Assembly (NCBI RefSeq): GCF_008386565.1
Contig: NZ_VUKA01000003.1
Span: 1 to 64,000 of the forward strand
Length of the DNA stretch: 64,000 bases
Origin: Teichococcus oryzae
GTDB taxonomy: Bacteria > Pseudomonadota > Alphaproteobacteria > Acetobacterales > Acetobacteraceae
Direction: 5' to 3'
Part shown: positions 36,666 to 44,957 of the stretch, in pieces
Layout: the number at the start of each line of letters is the position of its first letter
How positions within the stretch are numbered: position 1 is the first letter of the stretch
The notes under the pieces: model-generated
Told to the model about the DNA's origin: nothing
Database searches by the model: none
Seen by the model: only the letters and a program-made list of their open reading frames with translations
Program-made: the position numbers and the translations under genes

Positions 36666-37106
36666 ATGACCGACAACCGCAACACCGCCCATGCGGCCCT
36701 CCTGCTTCGCCTCAGCCTCGGCATCCTGTTCTTGGCGCATGGGCTGATGAAGGTTTTTGTGTTCACGCCAGCCGGGACCGCGCAGTTCTTCGAAAGCCTC
36801 GGCTATCCCGGTTTCCTCGCCTATCTCGTCATGCTGGGCGAGGTGGGCGGCGGTGCCGCGCTGCTTCTCGGCCTTTGGACCCGGGTCATTTCCCTGGCGC
36901 TGCTGCCGATCATGATCGGCGCCACGCTGCAACATGCCGGCAGCGGCTGGCTGTTCAGCGCCCCGGGCGGCGGCTGGGAATTTCCTTTGTTCTGGAGCGT
37001 GACCCTGGTTGTGCAGGCCCTGCTCGGCGATGGCGCCTATGCCTTGAAGCCGGCCACCCTGCTCGGCCGGGCCGGGGCCGGCCGCGTCCGGCGCGCCACG
37101 CCCTGA
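36666..37106 (+). CDS. DoxX family membrane protein (YqjF-like)
   Basis: 146 residues with four transmembrane helices. 'LLLRLSLGILFLAHGLMKVF' opens the DoxX domain, followed by 'FFESLGYPGFLAYLVMLGEVGGGAALLLGLWTR', the conserved GE..GG.LL..G..TR element. DoxX proteins are four-helix inner-membrane proteins, some associated with quinone/thiol redox. It is 41 bases after azoR and 127 bases before the hydroquinone reductase, matching E. coli yqjF-yqjG order. Confidence 0.88.
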   Translation: MTDNRNTAHAALLLRLSLGILFLAHGLMKVFVFTPAGTAQFFESLGYPGFLAYLVMLGEVGGGAALLLGLWTRVISLALLPIMIGATLQHAGSGWLFSAPGGGWEFPLFWSVTLVVQALLGDGAYALKPATLLGRAGAGRVRRATP

Positions 37107-37118
37107 GCCGGGCACGCA

Positions 37119-37138
37119 ACCCGGCGGCGTCGCCGGGT
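37119..37138 (+). terminator. Hairpin between the DoxX and hydroquinone-reductase genes
   Basis: A perfect 8-bp stem ACCCGGCG-GCGT-CGCCGGGT lies 12 bases after the DoxX stop. It has no T-tract and may be an attenuator or processing site separating the two parts of the cluster. Confidence 0.4.
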
Positions 37139-37233
37139 GTTCCGCTCCGCAGCGCCGCAGAAGGCCGGCCTTCCCATCCCGGCACGCCGCGCCGGGGCTT
37201 TGAAACAGCTTCAGCTTGAACGGGAGTTCCGGG

Positions 37234-38208
37234 ATGGGCCTTCTTGTGGACGGCGTCTGGCGGGACCAGTGGTACGACACCGGGAAAAGCGGCGGGCGCT
37301 TCGTCCGCGGCGAAAGCCGGTTCCGCAGCTGGGTCACGCCCGATGGCGCACCCGGCCCCACCGGTGAGGGCGGCTTCGCCGCCGAGCCCGGCCGCTACCA
37401 TCTCTATATCGCCCGCGCCTGCCCCTGGGCGCACCGGACCATGATCTTCCGCGCCCTGAAGGGGCTGGAGGATGCGATCTCCTTCTCGGTCACGCATTGG
37501 CTCATGGCCGAGCAGGGCTGGACTTTCGAGGCCGGCCCCGGCGTGGTGCCCGACATGGTCACCGGGGCCCATGCCCTGCACGAGGTCTATACCCGCGCCG
37601 ATCCGCGCTATTCCGGCCGCGTGACCGTGCCCGTGCTGTGGGACAAGCAGCGGGGCACCATTGTCAGCAACGAATCCGCCGACATCATCCGCATGCTCAA
37701 CAGCGCCTTCAATGAAGCCGGCGCGACGGAGGACGATTATTATCCGGAGGAGCTGCGCGGCGAGATCGACGCCCTGAACGCCCGCATCTACGACACGGTG
37801 AACAACGGCGTCTACAAGGCGGGCTTCGCCACCACCCAGGCCGCCCATGAGGAAGCCATCGGACCGCTGTTCGAAACGCTGGACTGGCTGGAGGCGCAGC
37901 TGTCGGACCGCCGCTTCCTGTGCGGCGAGCGGCAGACCGAGGCCGATTGGCGCCTGTTCACCACCCTGCTGCGCTTCGATCCGGTTTATGTCGGCCACTT
38001 CAAGTGCAACATCCGCCGGCTGGTCGATTACCCGAACCTTTGGGCCTACACGCGCGAGCTCTACCAACAGCCCGGCATTCGCGAGACGGTCGATTTCGCC
38101 CACATCAAGGGGCATTATTACCAGAGCCACGCCACGATCAATCCCACGGGGATCGTGCCCCTCGGCCCCGCCATCGACTTCGACGCGCCCGTGGACCGGC
38201 GGCGCTGA
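37234..38208 (+). CDS. yqjG: Glutathionyl-hydroquinone reductase (YqjG/ECM4 family)
   Basis: 324 residues, Xi/omega-type glutathione transferase. The N-terminal thioredoxin fold has the catalytic Cys C63 in YIARACPWAHRTMIFRALKG, the family signature. The C-terminal helical domain contains 'TTLLRFDPVYVGHFKCNIRR', also diagnostic. It removes glutathione from glutathionyl-hydroquinones, recycling the hydroquinone. The ATG at 37234 has GGGAG 8 bases upstream. With azoR and DoxX it forms a quinone-detoxification set. Confidence 0.93.
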   Translation: MGLLVDGVWRDQWYDTGKSGGRFVRGESRFRSWVTPDGAPGPTGEGGFAAEPGRYHLYIARACPWAHRTMIFRALKGLEDAISFSVTHWLMAEQGWTFEAGPGVVPDMVTGAHALHEVYTRADPRYSGRVTVPVLWDKQRGTIVSNESADIIRMLNSAFNEAGATEDDYYPEELRGEIDALNARIYDTVNNGVYKAGFATTQAAHEEAIGPLFETLDWLEAQLSDRRFLCGERQTEADWRLFTTLLRFDPVYVGHFKCNIRRLVDYPNLWAYTRELYQQPGIRETVDFAHIKGHYYQSHATINPTGIVPLGPAIDFDAPVDRRR

Positions 38209-38516
38209 CCGCCCCGGGACCGTGAGGCGCCCCGCGCGTTCATGCCATGGTTCCGCGCCGCCGGCGGGGCGTTCCCAGGCGCCGCGTTGATGGGTGGCGC
38301 ATTGCTGGCCTGCATGATGGCGCCGTGATGGCCGGGGCCATGCAGGCTAGTGTCCCGCCCGCGCGAGCGCCTGCTGGCCCGCGTGGCTCGGAAGGCCACG
38401 CGCCTTGGGCGTGCCGCCGGACTGAGCCCAGGGCGCGCGGCAGCGCAGGGCCTGGGCACCAGAAATATTCCGCGCCGGCCCACCACTCGGGCCCGGCCCC
38501 GTGAAGGACGCATTCC
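38209..38516. other. 308-bp intergenic region with a long inverted repeat
   Basis: No gene is supported. GCCTGCATG (38308-38316) and CATGCAGGC (38339-38347) form a 9-bp-stem hairpin with a 22-base loop rich in GATGGC repeats. It could be a terminator for the hydroquinone reductase transcript or part of the MFS leader. The promoter of the downstream MFS gene is expected nearby. Confidence 0.35.
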
Positions 38517-39869
38517 ATGCCACCGACAACAACCGACCCGCAGGCTTCGGCAGCGCCCGCCAATTCGCGATCGCGCGTGATCTTCGCCAGCCTGATCGGC
38601 ACCACGATCGAGTTCTACGACTTCTACGTTTATGCGACGGCGGCGGTGCTGGTGTTCCCGCACCTGTTCTTTCCCACCGGCAACGAAACCACGGCGCTGC
38701 TGTCCTCCTTCGCCGTTTTCGGGGCCGCCATGGTGGCCCGGCCGCTGGGCGCGGTGTTCTTTGGCCATCTCGGCGACAAGCGCGGCCGCAAGGCCACCCT
38801 TGTCGGCGCGCTGCTGACCATGGGCATCGCGACCTTTCTGATCGGCCTGCTGCCGACCTATGCGATGGCGGGGTGGCTTGCCCCTGCCCTGCTGGTGGTG
38901 CTGCGCCTCGCGCAGGGCTTCGCGCTGGGCGGCGAATGGAGCGGCGCCGCCCTGGTGGCGACCGAGAACGCGCCCGCGGGCAAGCGCGCCGTTTTCGGCA
39001 CCTTTCCGCAGCTTGGCGCCCCGCTCGGCTTCATTGTCGCCAATGGCCTGTTCCTGATCATCGCCGCGATGCTGCCTTCCAGCGATCCTTCCCGGCCATC
39101 GGAGGCCTTTCTGGAATGGGGCTGGCGCATCCCGTTCCTGTTCTCGGCCGTGATGGTGGTGGTCGGGCTCTGGGTGCGGCTCAACCTTGTGGAAAGCACG
39201 GCCTTCGAGAAGACGGTGAAGCGTGGGCGCGTGACGCGGCTGCCCCTGGCCGAGGTGTTCCGGACGCATGGAAAGGAGCTCGTGCTCGGCACCTTCTACA
39301 TGCTGGCCACCTATGTGCTCTTCTACCTGATGACCACCTTCTCCCTCAGCTATGGCCGCGCGGCGGCCGAGGGCGCGGTGCCGGGCCTCGGCTACAGCTA
39401 CAACAGCTTCGTGCTGATGATGATCGTCGGTGTGGTGTTCTTCGGCATCTTCACGCTGGTGTCCGGCCCCTGGGCCGATAGATGGGGCCGCCGCCGGACC
39501 CTGATCTGGGTCACGGTCGGGATCGCCGTGTTCGGCCTTGTCTGGGTGCCGTTCCTGTCGGCCGGCTTTGTGGGCGTGATGGCCTGGCTGATCCTCGGCT
39601 TCACCCTGATGGGCCTGACCTTCGGCCCGATGGGCGCGCTGCTGCCGGAGCTTTTCCCGGCCAATGTGCGCTATACCGGCTCCGGCATCTCCTACAACGT
39701 GTCGTCGATCCTGGGCGCGGCGGTGGCGCCCTTTATTGCCGTGGCCCTGTGGCGCCTGGGCGAGGGCAGCCCGTTCTGGGTGGGCATCTATCTTTCGGTG
39801 ATGTCGGTGCTGACCTTGGTTTCCCTGCTGCTGGGCTCGGAAACCAAAGATGTCGATATCGAGGCCTAA
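38517..39869 (+). CDS. MFS transporter, metabolite:H+ symporter (MHS) family
   Basis: 450 residues with 12 predicted helices. 'IFASLIGTTIEFYDFYVYATAA' is the MHS opening with its helix-1 Glu/Asp, and 'MVARPLGAVFFGHLGDKRGRKATL' is the extended loop motif with R-P-x-G. 'RLAQGFALGGEWSGAALVATENAP' is the diagnostic helix-4 motif. Members import organic acids, proline/betaine or shikimate with protons; the substrate here is unknown. GTGAAGGACG supplies the ribosome-binding site. It stands alone. Confidence 0.9.
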   Translation: MPPTTTDPQASAAPANSRSRVIFASLIGTTIEFYDFYVYATAAVLVFPHLFFPTGNETTALLSSFAVFGAAMVARPLGAVFFGHLGDKRGRKATLVGALLTMGIATFLIGLLPTYAMAGWLAPALLVVLRLAQGFALGGEWSGAALVATENAPAGKRAVFGTFPQLGAPLGFIVANGLFLIIAAMLPSSDPSRPSEAFLEWGWRIPFLFSAVMVVVGLWVRLNLVESTAFEKTVKRGRVTRLPLAEVFRTHGKELVLGTFYMLATYVLFYLMTTFSLSYGRAAAEGAVPGLGYSYNSFVLMMIVGVVFFGIFTLVSGPWADRWGRRRTLIWVTVGIAVFGLVWVPFLSAGFVGVMAWLILGFTLMGLTFGPMGALLPELFPANVRYTGSGISYNVSSILGAAVAPFIAVALWRLGEGSPFWVGIYLSVMSVLTLVSLLLGSETKDVDIEA

Positions 39870-40185
39870 AGCCCGGCCTGGGGGGGGGCGTGAAGGCCGC
39901 TTGACCGGGCATCGCACCGGAAAGCCACCGGCAACGGAATGCCGGTGGCCGCCCCTTCGCGGGCGGCAACCATGATGGAAGCGGATGGGCCACCGGTTGC
40001 CGCAGCCCCAGCGAGCAGGATCATTTCCGGCTTGAGGACGTCGCGTGCTTCGGCATCGCAGGGCGACGGACCAAACGCATTGCGCCACGCCCGCATGGCA
40101 GGGTGGTGATGCTGATCGCTGATGGAAGATGAACCGGCTTCCCGTGGAAGCCATCCGCGAAGTTGCGGCATCCTTTGGAAGAAAC
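39870..40185. other. Intergenic region before tRNA-Gly, with terminator-like hairpin
   Basis: No protein gene is supported. A perfect 10-bp stem GCCACCGGCA-ACGGAA-TGCCGGTGGC at 39924-39949, 55 bases after the MFS stop, is the likely terminator of that gene, without a T-run. The 3' end of the minus-strand tRNA abuts the right edge. Confidence 0.5.
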
Positions 40186-40260
40186 TGGAGCGGGCGAAGG
40201 GATTCGAACCCTCGACCCCAACCTTGGCAAGGTTGTGCTCTACCCCTGAGCTACGCCCGC
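40186..40260 (-). tRNA. tRNA-Gly (anticodon GCC)
   Basis: Read on the minus strand the 75-base sequence starts GCGGGCGTAGCTCAGGGGTA (acceptor and D-arm). It continues with the anticodon loop CTTGCCAAG, giving GCC for glycine, and ends with the GGGTTCGAATCCC T-arm. Acceptor halves GCGGGCG/CGCCCGC pair perfectly. The discriminator is T and the 3' CCA is encoded. Frames translated across it give the familiar tRNA artefact peptide and are not genes. Confidence 0.97.
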
Positions 40261-40535
40261 GCTCCGTTCGGCGTGGCAGCCATATGTCACGCCGATTGGA
40301 CGCATGCAAGGCCCTCCGGATGGCATTCGGCAAAAAATCCTGAAGGTCGCGGTGCGGCCCTGGAACGGTTCCGCATCCTCAGGCCGGAAAGGCCAGGTTG
40401 GGGCGGCGACCTCCCGCAGGCGGCCGCCAGACATGTTCCAGGGGCGCCGTGAGCGTCTGATCCCGCGACAAAGGCCAGGGGGGACGGCAGCCGCCCTGCC
40501 CGGCCGCCGGGCTTCCGGTCCGGGAGGGCGCGCCA

Positions 40536-40937
40536 TCAACCCGGAAGGGCGCGGTGAACGATGCAGAGCTTGTTGCCGTCCGGATCACGCAGATAGGCGC
40601 CGTAATACTGCGCGCTGTAGTGGGGGCGCAGGCCCGGCGCCCCCTCGTCGCTGCCACCCGCCTTGAGCCCGGCGGCATGGGCGGCATCCACCGCGGCGCG
40701 GTCGGGGGCGAAGAAGGCCGTCATGCCGCCATTGCCCGGGGTGGCCGGCTGCCCATCGAAGGGGCGGCACACATAGAACTCGGCCGGGTCGCCGGGCCTT
40801 TGCCAGCAGGCCCAGCCGATCTCCGGCTCATCCGTCCTGCGCTCCAGGCCGAGCGGCAGCAGCACGGCGTCATAGAAGCGCGTGGCGGCGGCGTAATCCC
40901 GCGCGCCCACGGTGACGTGGCTGAACAGCCCGCTCAT
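40536..40937 (-). CDS. VOC family protein (glyoxalase/dioxygenase superfamily)
   Basis: 133 residues, one vicinal-oxygen-chelate domain. The N-terminal half begins MSGLFSHVTVGARDYAAATRFYDAVL, with a candidate metal His at 7; the C-terminal half ends YGAYLRDPDGNKLCIVHRAL. Function cannot be assigned; members include glyoxalases, fosfomycin-type enzymes and binding proteins. Its ATG overlaps the M81 peptidase stop (ATGA), so it is the last gene of the long leftward peptide-utilisation operon. Confidence 0.85.
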   Translation of the reverse strand: MSGLFSHVTVGARDYAAATRFYDAVLLPLGLERRTDEPEIGWACWQRPGDPAEFYVCRPFDGQPATPGNGGMTAFFAPDRAAVDAAHAAGLKAGGSDEGAPGLRPHYSAQYYGAYLRDPDGNKLCIVHRALPG

Positions 40938-42418
40938 GCCGCCCGCGGCCGGGTGCGCAATCCAGGGCGCAGGTTGCGGAAGGGCAGCGAGGAAGGATCG
41001 GCCACCACCGGCCCGGGCGCCGCGACCACCAGCACCTCGGAAGCGATGGGCTGGAAATCGGCGCGGAAATGCACGCTGCTTTTCAGCGCCAGGATCTTCT
41101 CCGCCGCCGGATCGACGCCGATATGGCGGAACAGCGCCTGGTCATGCGCCTGCATCTTGCGGCTGACCACGATCACCTTCACCGGCCCGATGGCGACCAG
41201 CGCGGTGGGGCCGAGATCGGCCGGGTTGCCACGATTCATCGGTCCCGTGCAGGTGAAGCGGCCATCGCTCAGCCGCAGCACCCTGGCGCGCGTCTCGAAG
41301 GGCACGCCATCCGACTTGCCGCCCAGCCGCAGGGACAGCTCCGCCCCCTCCCCCGCCGCGTGGCAGGCGGCGGCGCTTTCCGCGTCGTTGATCAGGCCAA
41401 GCGTCGCCGGCGCACCCTGGCGCACCAGCTCGGCCAGCAGCCCCGTGGTGTCGCCATGGCCGCCGCCACCGGGATTGTCCTGGGTGTCGGCCATCACCAC
41501 CGGCTTGCCGGCCGTGGCGGCCAGCTCCACCGCCCGGGCCACGCCTTCCGCCGCCGGCAGCGCGCTGCCGGCGAAAAGCGGCTCCCGCTCGGCCAGCACG
41601 CCGGCCAGCGCGTCGGCGGCGGCATCGGCGGCGTTCTGGCTGTCCGCGAAGGCGGCCAGGGCGACGCCGCAATCGGCGAAATCGGCGTAGGGGAAGCCGA
41701 AGCAGAAGGCCAGCTCGGCCGCGCCTTCCTGCCCGGCGATCGCTTCCCGCGCATCCATCACGCCCGCCATCGGCTCGACCATGGTGCATTGCGTGGTCAG
41801 CGGCATCCAGTATTCGGCCTGGCGGAACGCCTTGGCGAAGGGGGCGCCGCGCGTGATGCGCTCCGCCAGCAGCCGCATGGCGCGGGCGCCGGCCGCCTTC
41901 ATGTCCACATGCGGATAGGTGCGATAGGGCGCCACCGCGTCGCACAGCCGGACCATCTGCGCCGTCAGGTTGCAATGCGGGTCCAGGCTGATGGTCAGCG
42001 GCATGTCGGGGCCGATCACGGCGCGGACACGGCGCAGCACCTCGCCCTCTCCATCGGGGAAGTTCTCCGCGACCATGGCGCCGTGCAGGTCGAGATACAC
42101 GCCATCCAGCGGCCCTTCGTCCAGCACCCGGACAAGGTCGGCGACGAGGCAGGCGCAGATCCGCTCGAAGGCTTCCTCATTGACGGGGCCGGCCGGGTTG
42201 GCGAAGCACCAGGACAGCGGCACCAGCTCGAAGCCGCGCGCCTCCGCCTCGGCGATGGCGCCGGCGCTGGCGACGGAGGTCGGGCGCAGCGTCTCCACCA
42301 GGGCGCCGCCGCGCACATAGCCGGGAAAGCCGCCGGGCTTACGGAACTCCGGCCAGCCCGTGGGGCGTGGGGCGAAGGAATGGCTTTCGTGCAGGAAGCC
42401 GCCAATGGCGATGCGCAT
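40934..42418 (-). CDS. M81 family metallopeptidase (microcystinase C/MlrC-like)
   Basis: 494 residues, matching the DUF1485/M81 family. It starts MRIAIGGFLHESHSFAPRPT, the family's HE-S-F-P opening. Zinc ligands of the MlrC type are seen as D146-x-H148 in SLDPHCNLTAQM and H170 in YPHVD. 'DGVYLDLHGAMV' and 'GDTTGLLAEL' are further conserved stretches. MlrC cleaves linearised microcystin peptides; most M81 proteins have unknown substrates. It lies 4 bases after an M20 hydrolase gene in an operon with a Dpp-type importer, suggesting hydrolysis of an imported unusual peptide. Confidence 0.86.
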   Translation of the reverse strand: MRIAIGGFLHESHSFAPRPTGWPEFRKPGGFPGYVRGGALVETLRPTSVASAGAIAEAEARGFELVPLSWCFANPAGPVNEEAFERICACLVADLVRVLDEGPLDGVYLDLHGAMVAENFPDGEGEVLRRVRAVIGPDMPLTISLDPHCNLTAQMVRLCDAVAPYRTYPHVDMKAAGARAMRLLAERITRGAPFAKAFRQAEYWMPLTTQCTMVEPMAGVMDAREAIAGQEGAAELAFCFGFPYADFADCGVALAAFADSQNAADAAADALAGVLAEREPLFAGSALPAAEGVARAVELAATAGKPVVMADTQDNPGGGGHGDTTGLLAELVRQGAPATLGLINDAESAAACHAAGEGAELSLRLGGKSDGVPFETRARVLRLSDGRFTCTGPMNRGNPADLGPTALVAIGPVKVIVVSRKMQAHDQALFRHIGVDPAAEKILALKSSVHFRADFQPIASEVLVVAAPGPVVADPSSLPFRNLRPGLRTRPRAA

Positions 42419-42422
42419 GGGA

Positions 42423-43661
42423 TTATCCTTCACGGATGGAATTGGCGGTGGCCAGCACGGCGTCGGCCAGCACGACAAGGCCGGCCTCGGCCCATTCGGG
42501 CGTGATGTTCTCGGCCTCGTTGTGGCTCACGCCGCCTTCGCAGGGCACGAAGATCATCGCCGTCGGCACGCGGCGTGCGAGGTAGACGGCGTCATGGCCG
42601 ATGCCGGTGGGCATCCGCTTGCTGCGCAGGTTGCGCCCCTCGGCCGCGCGCTGCAGCGCGGCCACCAGGTCCTCGCTGAAGGGCGTCAGCGGGAAATCCC
42701 AGAAATGCGCCACATCGATGCCGATCCTGCGCCGCGCGGCGATGTCCGCGGCGCGCTGCCTTAGCGCGGCGTCCATGCGCGCCAGCGCGGCAGGCTCGCC
42801 ATGGCGGAAATCGACGCTGAACCAGACGCGGGACGGCACAACGTTGCGGCTGTCCGGCTGCACGGTCAGGCGGCCCACCGTGCCGCGCCCGCCCTCGGCC
42901 AGCGCGATCTCCTCCACCGCCTGCACCAGCTGCGCCGCGCCCATCATCGCGTCCCGCCGCGGCGCCATGGCGGAGCCGCCATGCGCTTCCTCCCCGGTGA
43001 CGGTGATGTCGAGCCAAAGCTGCGCCAGGGCGCGGTCGACGATGCCGACAGGGATGTTCTCGGCCTCCAGCGTCGGGCCCTGCTCGATATGCAGCTCGAA
43101 ATAGGCGCCGAGCGATTGCAGCGCGGCGGGATCGGCATCTCCCTGCCAGCCGATGCGGCGCAGTTCCTCGCCGAACACAGCGCCGGCCGGGTCCTGCTTG
43201 GCCAGGATCTCCGCCTCCTCGAACAATCCCATGGCGACGCCGCTGCCCATCATCGGCGGCGAGAAGCGGGCGCCTTCCTCATTGGTCCAGTTGACCAGCA
43301 CGATCGGCGCCTCGGTCTCGGTGCCGGATTCATGCAGCGCGCGCAGCACCTCCAGCCCGGCGAGGACGCCCAGCACGCCATCGAACCTGCCGCCCGAGGG
43401 CTGGGTGTCGAGATGGCTGCCCATGGCGACGGGCGCGCGCGACGGATCGCGCCCTTCCCGCCGGATCACCATGTTGCCGACGCGGTCCACCGCGACGGAG
43501 CAGCCGATCGCCTCGGCCCATCGCCGCAGCAGGGCGCGTGCCTGGCCGTCGCCATCGGTCAGGGTCTGGCGGTTGTTGCCGCCCTTCGGCGTGGCGTCGA
43601 TCTTCGCCATCTCCATCAGGCTGTCCCACAGCCTGGCGCCGGATACCGGAAGGTTGCTCAT
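42423..43661 (-). CDS. Zn-dependent amidohydrolase, M20 hydantoinase/carbamoylase family
   Basis: 412 residues. Dinuclear metal ligands are visible: H83 and D94 (GSHLDTQPSGGRFDG), E128/E129 (WTNEEGARF), H191 (ELHIEQGPTLE) and a C-terminal His in GGVSHNEAE. 'VHIEQGP.LE' distinguishes N-carbamoyl-amino-acid hydrolase, allantoate amidohydrolase and beta-ureidopropionase relatives. It would cleave an N-carbamoyl or related amide. The ATG at 43661 overlaps the upstream M20 stop (ATGA). Exact substrate unknown. Confidence 0.88.
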   Translation of the reverse strand: MSNLPVSGARLWDSLMEMAKIDATPKGGNNRQTLTDGDGQARALLRRWAEAIGCSVAVDRVGNMVIRREGRDPSRAPVAMGSHLDTQPSGGRFDGVLGVLAGLEVLRALHESGTETEAPIVLVNWTNEEGARFSPPMMGSGVAMGLFEEAEILAKQDPAGAVFGEELRRIGWQGDADPAALQSLGAYFELHIEQGPTLEAENIPVGIVDRALAQLWLDITVTGEEAHGGSAMAPRRDAMMGAAQLVQAVEEIALAEGGRGTVGRLTVQPDSRNVVPSRVWFSVDFRHGEPAALARMDAALRQRAADIAARRRIGIDVAHFWDFPLTPFSEDLVAALQRAAEGRNLRSKRMPTGIGHDAVYLARRVPTAMIFVPCEGGVSHNEAENITPEWAEAGLVVLADAVLATANSIREG

Positions 43662-44944
43662 GCCTTTTCCACCCCGCACCATTCCGCCATGGTCAGCGCG
43701 ATGGTGCGCGTCGTGGCGTGGAAGCTTTCCAGGCTGACGCTTTCGTCGATGCCATGGATGGAATCCGCATCCGGGCCGAAGCAGGCGACCGGCGTGTTCT
43801 GGTACAGCTCGAAGAAGCGGCCATCGGTGAGGCCGGAGGCCGGGTAGTCCCGCAGCTCGCGGCCATTCGCTTCCGCGAAATGGCGCTGCACCATTTGCAC
43901 GATGGGCGCTTCCTTGTTGAACACGCAAGGGTCGGCCATGAAGCCGGCGAATTCCAGCGCCACCTTGGTGCCGCGCAGCCGCTCATCGGCCGAAGCCTCC
44001 GCCACCAGCCGCTCAATGTCGGCCTTCACCTGCTTCGCCGTGTTGCCGACCATGATGCCGACGCGCAGGCCGATCTTGGCGCGGGTGGGGACGGAGCTGT
44101 TCCACTCGCCGCCCTGCACCGTGCCAAAATTGACGTTCACCGGGTGGTTCACGCCGAAGAAGGAGGAATGGATGTTCTCCGCCCGGTTCATCTCCGACTC
44201 ATAGGCCTTGAAGCGCTGGGAGATGACATAGGCCGCCTCGATGGCGTTCACCCCGGCCTGCATGTCGCGCACGTGGACGGGCCGGCCCGTCACCGTCACC
44301 CAGGCCCAGATCACGCCGACCTCGGCGGTGTAGAGGCCTTCCACACCCGGGCCCGGCTCAGGGATGATGACGGCATCGCATTTCGGCAGCGCCACCATGC
44401 AGGCCAGTGCGCCATTGCCGGTGCATTCCTCCTCGATGACCGAGTGGAACTGCACTTCCGCCGCCGGTTGCAGCCCGGCCATTTGCAGCGCGCGGAACGC
44501 CATGACGTTGGAGATGTCTCCGGCCTTCATGTCGCCCGCGCCACGGCCATACATGCGGCCGCCGCGGATGGAGGGCTCGTAGGGCGGCGTGGCCCAGATG
44601 TCGGCGGCGCCTTCCGGCACCACGTCCACATGGCCCTGCAGCACCAGGGAGCGGCCCTTCCGCTCGCGCGGCTGGTGCACGGCCACGACGTTGTCGCGGC
44701 CTTCATAGGAGATCAGCGGCGGCGAGAAGCCGGGATGCGAGGCCAGCTCCTCCGGCACGGTCGGCACGCGGCGCGGCTCCAGGCCGAGCGCCGCGTAGTT
44801 GCGCGCCATCTCCTCCAGCGCCGAGGCCTCGTTGCCGAGGGTGGAGGGGCAGCGCACCAGCCGCTCCAGCGCCGCGACGGAGTCCGCCTCCAGGGCGGCG
44901 ACGGCATCGAGGATGGCGCGGCGAACACCGGGATCGAGGGACAT
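43658..44944 (-). CDS. M20 family deacylase/peptidase, ArgE/DapE-related
   Basis: 428 residues. Zinc-binding and catalytic residues: H105-x-D107 (LQGHVDVVPEG), D138 (GRGAGDMKAGD) and the E171-E172 pair (IEEECTGNG). A dimerisation domain lies between. It resembles ArgE/DapE-related deacylases that remove acyl groups from amino acids or cleave dipeptides. It is 13 bases after the ATPase gene and overlaps the second M20 gene, so it belongs to the same peptide operon. Confidence 0.88.
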   Translation of the reverse strand: MSLDPGVRRAILDAVAALEADSVAALERLVRCPSTLGNEASALEEMARNYAALGLEPRRVPTVPEELASHPGFSPPLISYEGRDNVVAVHQPRERKGRSLVLQGHVDVVPEGAADIWATPPYEPSIRGGRMYGRGAGDMKAGDISNVMAFRALQMAGLQPAAEVQFHSVIEEECTGNGALACMVALPKCDAVIIPEPGPGVEGLYTAEVGVIWAWVTVTGRPVHVRDMQAGVNAIEAAYVISQRFKAYESEMNRAENIHSSFFGVNHPVNVNFGTVQGGEWNSSVPTRAKIGLRVGIMVGNTAKQVKADIERLVAEASADERLRGTKVALEFAGFMADPCVFNKEAPIVQMVQRHFAEANGRELRDYPASGLTDGRFFELYQNTPVACFGPDADSIHGIDESVSLESFHATTRTIALTMAEWCGVEKA

Positions 44945-44957
44945 GGACGGTCCTCCT

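Noticed and set aside
40122-40452. Small frames across the tRNA, translating to a peptide with RRDSNPRPQPWQG
   Set aside because: This is the well-known false protein produced by translating tRNA-Gly sequence; the RNA gene explains it fully.
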